Below, piece by piece: positions 61,193 through 64,000 of a stretch of 64,000 bases of DNA. The notes below the pieces were generated by a model. The model did no database searches and was not told where the DNA came from. It was given only the letters and a program-made list of their open reading frames with translations. This DNA comes from Bacillus sp. IITD106. GTDB lineage: Bacteria; Bacillota; Bacilli; Bacillales; Bacillaceae_C. The stretch's first letter is position 1; each line of letters starts with the position of its first letter. The position numbers and the translations under genes were made by a program. The DNA lies in contig NZ_JAIAZY010000015.1 in the NCBI RefSeq assembly GCF_019459225.1, forward strand, positions 1 through 64,000. Direction: 5' to 3'.

Positions 61193-61282
61193 TTATTCGG
61201 CCCACAACTGAATTAATTCTTTAGCATTTTCAATAAGGACTCCTTTTGCATCTGTCGTAATATGTTTTTGCAGAGCTATCAC
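61193..61282 (-). CDS. Candidate 29-codon ORF or gene remnant after AmiS/UreI
   Basis: From a GTG, the frame reads IALQKHITTDAKGVLIENAK and ends ELIQLWAE. AAAGGAG lies just upstream but only 2 bases from the GTG. The C-terminal half looks like an ordinary protein end (amphipathic helix), so it may be the truncated remainder of a third gene of the AmiS/UreI operon. It sits 28 bases after the AmiS/UreI stop and before the terminator. Confidence 0.3.
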   Translation of the reverse strand: MIALQKHITTDAKGVLIENAKELIQLWAE

Positions 61283-61310
61283 TCTCCTTTGTCTTTTAGA
61301 TCACTAATGT

Positions 61311-61937
61311 CTATGTTGAATAGTTTGTAACCTTTACTATTTTCTTCTGTTTTATTGATGTAGTTTGATAGAATAGCCCAGCTACAATAACACCAAATAG
61401 CCCGGCAACAATCCACATTATTTCCACTCCAATAGAATCCCAGACATTAATCAGCATAAGGAATCCAGGTATAGTAGCCGTAATCAGCGATAGAATCAAT
61501 GTAACCCATCCTGTAAAAATGGCGATATCTTTTTTCAAGGCAAGTAATAGGAAGAATAGTGTCCAAAGAAAGGCCCACATGAACCAGATAATTCCAAACT
61601 TCGGATCCTGAAAATGAACAAAGCTTATAATCCCATAACCCACAGCCATAAACGCAACCCATAGTGAAAACCAACCTACTCCTGCACTATCCCATTCCTT
61701 TAAGTTTGTTATCCCTACATAAAGATACGTTAGACTAAATAAGAAGACACCTGATGCATTAAAAATCACCCAAGAATCGGAACCAGCAGTAAAAATAACA
61801 TAAAATGGAGTAATCACTTGTATGGCCCCAAGAAAAAGATTAAATAATCCTGCACTTTTGCTATCTACCTTTCCTAAAAGCATCAGTGCATTAATGAAAA
61901 GAACAGCACCGCAATACATTAATCCTACATTTTGCAT
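61311..61937 (-). CDS. AmiS/UreI family amide/urea channel
   Basis: 208-residue membrane protein, about six or seven helices, of the AmiS/UreI family. Family features are GLMYCGAVLFINALMLLGKV, FNLFLGAIQVITPFYVIF, and GWFSLWVAFMAVGYGIISF with WFMWAFLWTLFFLLLAL. Such proteins let urea or short amides pass the membrane. It follows the isochorismatase-fold gene by 33 bases under the same SAM riboswitch. That pairing suggests uptake or efflux of a small amide handled by the hydrolase. Confidence 0.92.
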   Translation of the reverse strand: MQNVGLMYCGAVLFINALMLLGKVDSKSAGLFNLFLGAIQVITPFYVIFTAGSDSWVIFNASGVFLFSLTYLYVGITNLKEWDSAGVGWFSLWVAFMAVGYGIISFVHFQDPKFGIIWFMWAFLWTLFFLLLALKKDIAIFTGWVTLILSLITATIPGFLMLINVWDSIGVEIMWIVAGLFGVIVAGLFYQTTSIKQKKIVKVTNYST

Positions 61938-61970
61938 TACTTTTCCTCCATTCTCTGCATTTTTATCACA

Positions 61971-62693
61971 TCAAGATACAATTTCTGTTTGCTGATTTAA
62001 TAATTGTACAAACGTGTCTGCAGAAATAACTGGAGCGAAATAGTTATTAATTCTTTCCATTGCCGCAGCTTCCTGCTCAGGTTTAGCGCAGCCGGTTGCA
62101 TCTCCGATAATAATTGGCAGGTATCCATAATCTCGAGCTGAACGAGCATTTCCTTCAATGCACCAATCAAGGTGAATACCAGTAAATACAATCACTTCCA
62201 CTTGTTTACGTGCAAGCTCTAACGGCAACTGAGTACCGACAAATGCTGTCTGCAAGGCTAGCTCATTAAATTGTAGATCTCCAGGTCTCACCAATGCTTT
62301 AAGCTCGTCGACGAGCTCATTATCCTTAGCTTTTTGTTCTTTCGTAAATTTTAATTTTTCTACCCATGTTTCATACTGAACCTTATCAAAAATGGACTTT
62401 GGATAATCCTCCCGAAAAACACTATAGCCAATCCAATTAAAAGAAACAAAATTAGCTGCATTTCTCGCTGCTTCCACAACTTTAATCGTTGCCGGCAAAC
62501 TTCCTCTTTCTCGATGATTTTCATGCCCCTGTGCTCCCCATGTTTCGTATAATGATTTATTTTGACTTACAGATACAAATGCAGCCCTTCGTGTCAGAAT
62601 CTCAGCCAAATCAAGTTTTTTCCATTGGGGAGCTAGTTCTGGGATAGCATGGATTCCTCCAATTTTCTTTTCAAAGCTTTCAACTGTTGCCAT
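61971..62693 (-). CDS. Divergent isochorismatase-fold protein (cysteine hydrolase family)
   Basis: 240 residues. The C-terminal half has the family core: TAFVGTQLPLEL, then VIVFTGIHLDWCIEGNARSA with the catalytic-position Cys178, then YGYLPIIIGDATG. The other two catalytic positions appear changed: the N-terminal strand reads AFVSVSQN (38-45) where most members have an Asp two residues before the Gln, and no Lys occupies the usual place before TAF (149). A 60-residue insertion separates the halves. It may be an amidohydrolase with altered chemistry or a binding protein. GGAGG lies before the ATG. It is the first gene after a SAM-I riboswitch. Confidence 0.82.
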   Translation of the reverse strand: MATVESFEKKIGGIHAIPELAPQWKKLDLAEILTRRAAFVSVSQNKSLYETWGAQGHENHRERGSLPATIKVVEAARNAANFVSFNWIGYSVFREDYPKSIFDKVQYETWVEKLKFTKEQKAKDNELVDELKALVRPGDLQFNELALQTAFVGTQLPLELARKQVEVIVFTGIHLDWCIEGNARSARDYGYLPIIIGDATGCAKPEQEAAAMERINNYFAPVISADTFVQLLNQQTEIVS

Positions 62694-62810
62694 TCTTATT
62701 CCTCCTAATCATTTGTTCTTAGACCTAAAAATTTTGTTCTTCCTTTGCTCCCTCCTTTTTTAAGAGACAATCTAAACAAAGTAAGCAGACCTTATTACTT
62801 GGTTTAGAAC

Positions 62811-62843
62811 AAAAAAATAAACCACTTCGATAAAGAAGAGGTT
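62811..62843 (-). terminator. Riboswitch-controlled terminator before the isochorismatase-fold gene
   Basis: Minus strand: AACCTCTTC (62843-62835) pairs with GAAGTGGTT (62828-62820) with one mismatch, followed by TATTTTTTTG. The arm CTCTTCTTTATC is complementary, apart from one extra T, to GATAAGAAGAG at the 3' edge of the SAM aptamer. So an antiterminator competes, and SAM binding favours termination. Confidence 0.85.
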
Positions 62844-62861
62844 ATAAGTCCGTCCGTTTGT

Positions 62862-62966
62862 CTCTTCTTATCTTTCAAGCATTTCGCTTGCTGGAATTGG
62901 CACAGTACTTAAAAAGCCTGTTGCCGAGGTGTCATTGGGCCAGTCCCTCAACCTCTCTTAATAAGA
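62862..62966 (-). promoter_or_regulatory. SAM-I (S-box) riboswitch
   Basis: Minus strand shows the S-box core in order: CTTATTAAGAGAGGTTGAGG, then GACTGGCCCAATGACACCT, CGGCAACAGGC, GTGCCAATTCC, AGCAAGC/GCTTG hairpin and GATAAGAAGAG. P1 is CTTATT/GATAAG. Conserved GGCCC-AUGA-CC-GGCAAC and GUGC-AAUUCC elements are intact. With the downstream terminator it is an OFF switch for high SAM. It governs the isochorismatase-fold/AmiS-UreI pair, which is not a usual S-box target. Confidence 0.95.
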
Positions 62967-62989
62967 ATTACAATATGAAATTATCTTGA

Positions 62990-63018
62990 ATCTTACATGA
63001 TGGTAAATGTATTGTCAA
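62990..63018 (-). promoter_or_regulatory. Sigma-A promoter of the SAM riboswitch transcript
   Basis: Minus strand: TTGACA (63018-63013), 17-base spacer, TAAGAT (62995-62990). It lies about 25 bases before the first base of the S-box, as expected. Confidence 0.72.
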
Positions 63019-63073
63019 CCTAATTTTTGGAAATAATTCTAAAGTATTAGTTGCATACTTTCTTTCTAAAATT

Positions 63074-63102
63074 GACCTGCCTAGTATTTGGCTTTATAAT
63101 TA
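63074..63102 (+). promoter_or_regulatory. Sigma-A promoter of the manganese riboswitch transcript
   Basis: TTGACC (63074-63079), 17-base spacer, perfect TATAAT (63097-63102). It lies about 20 bases before the start of the yybP-ykoY aptamer and 55 bases from the divergent SAM-riboswitch promoter. Confidence 0.82.
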
Positions 63103-63120
63103 AATAAAATTAATTCGATC

Positions 63121-63211
63121 TCTCAAGGGGAGTAGCAGTACAGTAAAGTCGTCAATACAGGATTTTTTCCTCGGCTTTATTGGCAACGTTTGTTGTTTGC
63201 GAGACCTTACC
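63121..63211 (+). promoter_or_regulatory. yybP-ykoY (Mn2+-sensing) riboswitch
   Basis: The two conserved loop elements are present: AAGGGGAGTAGC at 63125-63136 and GCGAGACCTTACC at 63199-63211. Between them lie AAAGTCGTCAAT (63144-63155), a short hairpin (CAGG...CCTCGG), CGGCTTTATTGGC (63172-63184) and GTTTGTTGTTTGC. This is the known arrangement of yybP-ykoY RNAs. AAGG/CCTT forms the P1 helix, and its 3' strand is also an arm of the terminator at 63203. So Mn2+ binding would prevent termination (ON switch). Confidence 0.9.
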
Positions 63212-63237
63212 ATTTTTCGGTAAGGTCTTTATTTTTC
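63203..63237 (+). terminator. Expression-platform terminator of the manganese riboswitch
   Basis: GACCTTACC (63203-63211) pairs with GGTAAGGTC (63219-63227) around an 7-base loop, followed by TTTATTTTTCC. Its 5' arm is shared with the aptamer's 3' conserved element, as usual for this riboswitch class. Confidence 0.85.
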
Positions 63238-63247
63238 CTTAGACACG

Positions 63248-63284
63248 ACACTATAACCGAAAATGGTTGTAGTGTTTTTTTATT
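63248..63284 (+). terminator. Second hairpin with T-run before the kinase-like gene
   Basis: ACACTATAACC (63248-63258) pairs with GGTTGTAGTGT (63265-63275, one G-U pair), followed by seven T. It lies 17 bases before the TTG start. It looks like a second intrinsic terminator in series with the riboswitch terminator. Confidence 0.7.
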
Positions 63285-63300
63285 AAAGGGAGTTGAGAAC

Positions 63301-63915
63301 TTGAAAAATTATGTTGGTTTAGCGGGTAGTGTATTAATAAATCCTAAAGATGATGAACTTATTCAATATGACTCTTCTTTAACTTTAATTGGTGTAGGAC
63401 GCAGTGCCTATGTATTTAAAATAAAAAATACAAAACATGCTTTGAAAGTATTTTTTCCAAGTCATCGGCATTTGGCTAAAGTGGAAGCTGAGGTCTATAA
63501 AAGAATTCAACATATCGACTATTTCCCAAGATTGTATGAATCAGGCTCTCACTACCTGGTAATTGATTTCGTTGATGGGTACACACTATTTGAATGTCTC
63601 ACCCGAGGGATTCCTGTTTCCGAAAACCACATTAAAGACGTCGATATGGCGATTAATCTTGCTCGCAAAGAAGGCTTAAACCCATCGGATATCCATCTTC
63701 GTAATATCATAATCCATGATGGGAAGATAAGAATGATTGATGTTGCGCGGTTCAAACAAGTTGAGACAGACCATCAATGGAATGATTTAAAAAGGGCTTT
63801 TTATCACCTATATACAAAAAGTTTTTTCCCGAAAAAGATTCCTGCCTTTATATTGAATTGGATAGCAGTTCTTTATAAAAGATTTAATAGAAAAAGTTTA
63901 ATCCACATTAAATAA
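63301..63915 (+). CDS. Atypical protein kinase-like protein (YrzF-like)
   Basis: 204 residues of the protein-kinase fold. The TTG at 63301 has AAAGGGAG 8 bases upstream; the open frame before it runs through the riboswitch. Visible elements are a glycine-loop equivalent (LIGVGRSAYVFKI), the ATP-binding Lys (HALKVFF), a hinge (YLVIDFVDGYTLFECL), the catalytic loop SDIHLRNIII (Asp-x-x-x-x-Asn) and an altered DFG (MIDVARF). It is short, as in YrzF-like small kinases. The substrate is unknown. It lies alone behind a manganese riboswitch. Confidence 0.85.
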   Translation: MKNYVGLAGSVLINPKDDELIQYDSSLTLIGVGRSAYVFKIKNTKHALKVFFPSHRHLAKVEAEVYKRIQHIDYFPRLYESGSHYLVIDFVDGYTLFECLTRGIPVSENHIKDVDMAINLARKEGLNPSDIHLRNIIIHDGKIRMIDVARFKQVETDHQWNDLKRAFYHLYTKSFFPKKIPAFILNWIAVLYKRFNRKSLIHIK

Positions 63916-63936
63916 ACCGAGATTGATTCTCCCAAA

Positions 63937-63978
63937 AAAGCCAATCACAATTCTGGGAAGATTGTGATTGGCTTTTCA
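63937..63978 (+). terminator. Terminator of the kinase-like gene
   Basis: AAAAGCCAATCACAAT (63937-63952) pairs with ATTGTGATTGGCTTTT (63961-63976), an excellent stem followed by CATTATATT. It lies 21 bases after the stop. Confidence 0.88.
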
Positions 63979-64000
63979 TTATATTCAAGCTCCTTTAAGT

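Noticed and set aside
1-64000. CRISPR arrays, tRNA or rRNA genes, insertion sequences
   Set aside because: No regularly spaced repeats, cloverleaf sequences, rRNA segments or transposase frames were recognised on either strand.

Overview
The window comes from a low-GC Gram-positive, endospore-forming bacterium, most likely a member of the Bacillaceae. The evidence is strong Shine-Dalgarno sequences with frequent GTG and TTG starts, a YjcZ-type sporulation miniprotein, a pspA-ydjG-ydjH-ydjI operon as in Bacillus subtilis, lipoprotein signal peptides, and three riboswitches of Firmicutes type. The genus cannot be named from this sequence alone. No rRNA, tRNA, CRISPR array, transposase or prophage was seen.

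Positions 1-13,047 hold the conjugation module of a Tn916/ICEBs1-type integrative conjugative element, all on the minus strand. Reading away from guaA it carries an MT-A70 adenine methyltransferase, a small unknown gene, two DUF961 proteins, an FtsK-like coupling ATPase, a candidate oriT, a helix-turn-helix relaxase, a small membrane protein, ArdA, TcpE, a VirB4-like ATPase, a VirB6-like channel protein, a polybasic protein, a two-domain cell-wall hydrolase and TcpC. It abuts the 3' end of guaA, a known integration target. The integrase is not in the window and should lie to the left.

Positions 13,048-23,142 are core metabolism: guaA under a guanine riboswitch, a MoxR / DUF58 / transglutaminase operon, and an NAD salvage operon (HAD phosphatase, pncA, pncB, nadE).

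Positions 23,931-35,763 form one long minus-strand run: a Gram-positive Tad (Flp) pilus locus (unknown first gene, CpaB, CpaE, CpaF, TadB, TadC, Flp pilin, TadE, TadG). It continues into a VWA lipoprotein, a large hydrophobic exported protein, two tandemly duplicated small membrane proteins and an unknown protein. This tail is unassigned and is a candidate for an undescribed Tad-linked export, toxin or surface system.

Positions 36,100-54,208 are mixed chromosomal genes: a DUF1906 hydrolase-like protein, YjcZ, a DUF421 protein, an Aquifex-type aconitase with a small zinc-finger gene, a lysophospholipase-like hydrolase, alkaline phosphatase, an MHS-type transporter, an aldose-1-epimerase-like protein, a PHP phosphatase, the PspA envelope-stress operon with a sigma-W-like promoter, paired SMR exporters, and an LrgA/LrgB pair with an AI-2E-type permease.

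Positions 54,317-61,043 encode an unusual peptide ABC importer: the lipoprotein binding protein appears circularly permuted, both permeases have about 200-residue N-terminal extensions, and the two ATPases are fused in one divergently transcribed gene.

Positions 61,193-63,977 hold two riboswitch-controlled units back to back. On the minus strand a SAM-I riboswitch precedes a divergent isochorismatase-fold protein and an AmiS/UreI channel. On the plus strand a yybP-ykoY (manganese) riboswitch precedes an atypical protein kinase-like gene. Both have well-matched sigma-A promoters.
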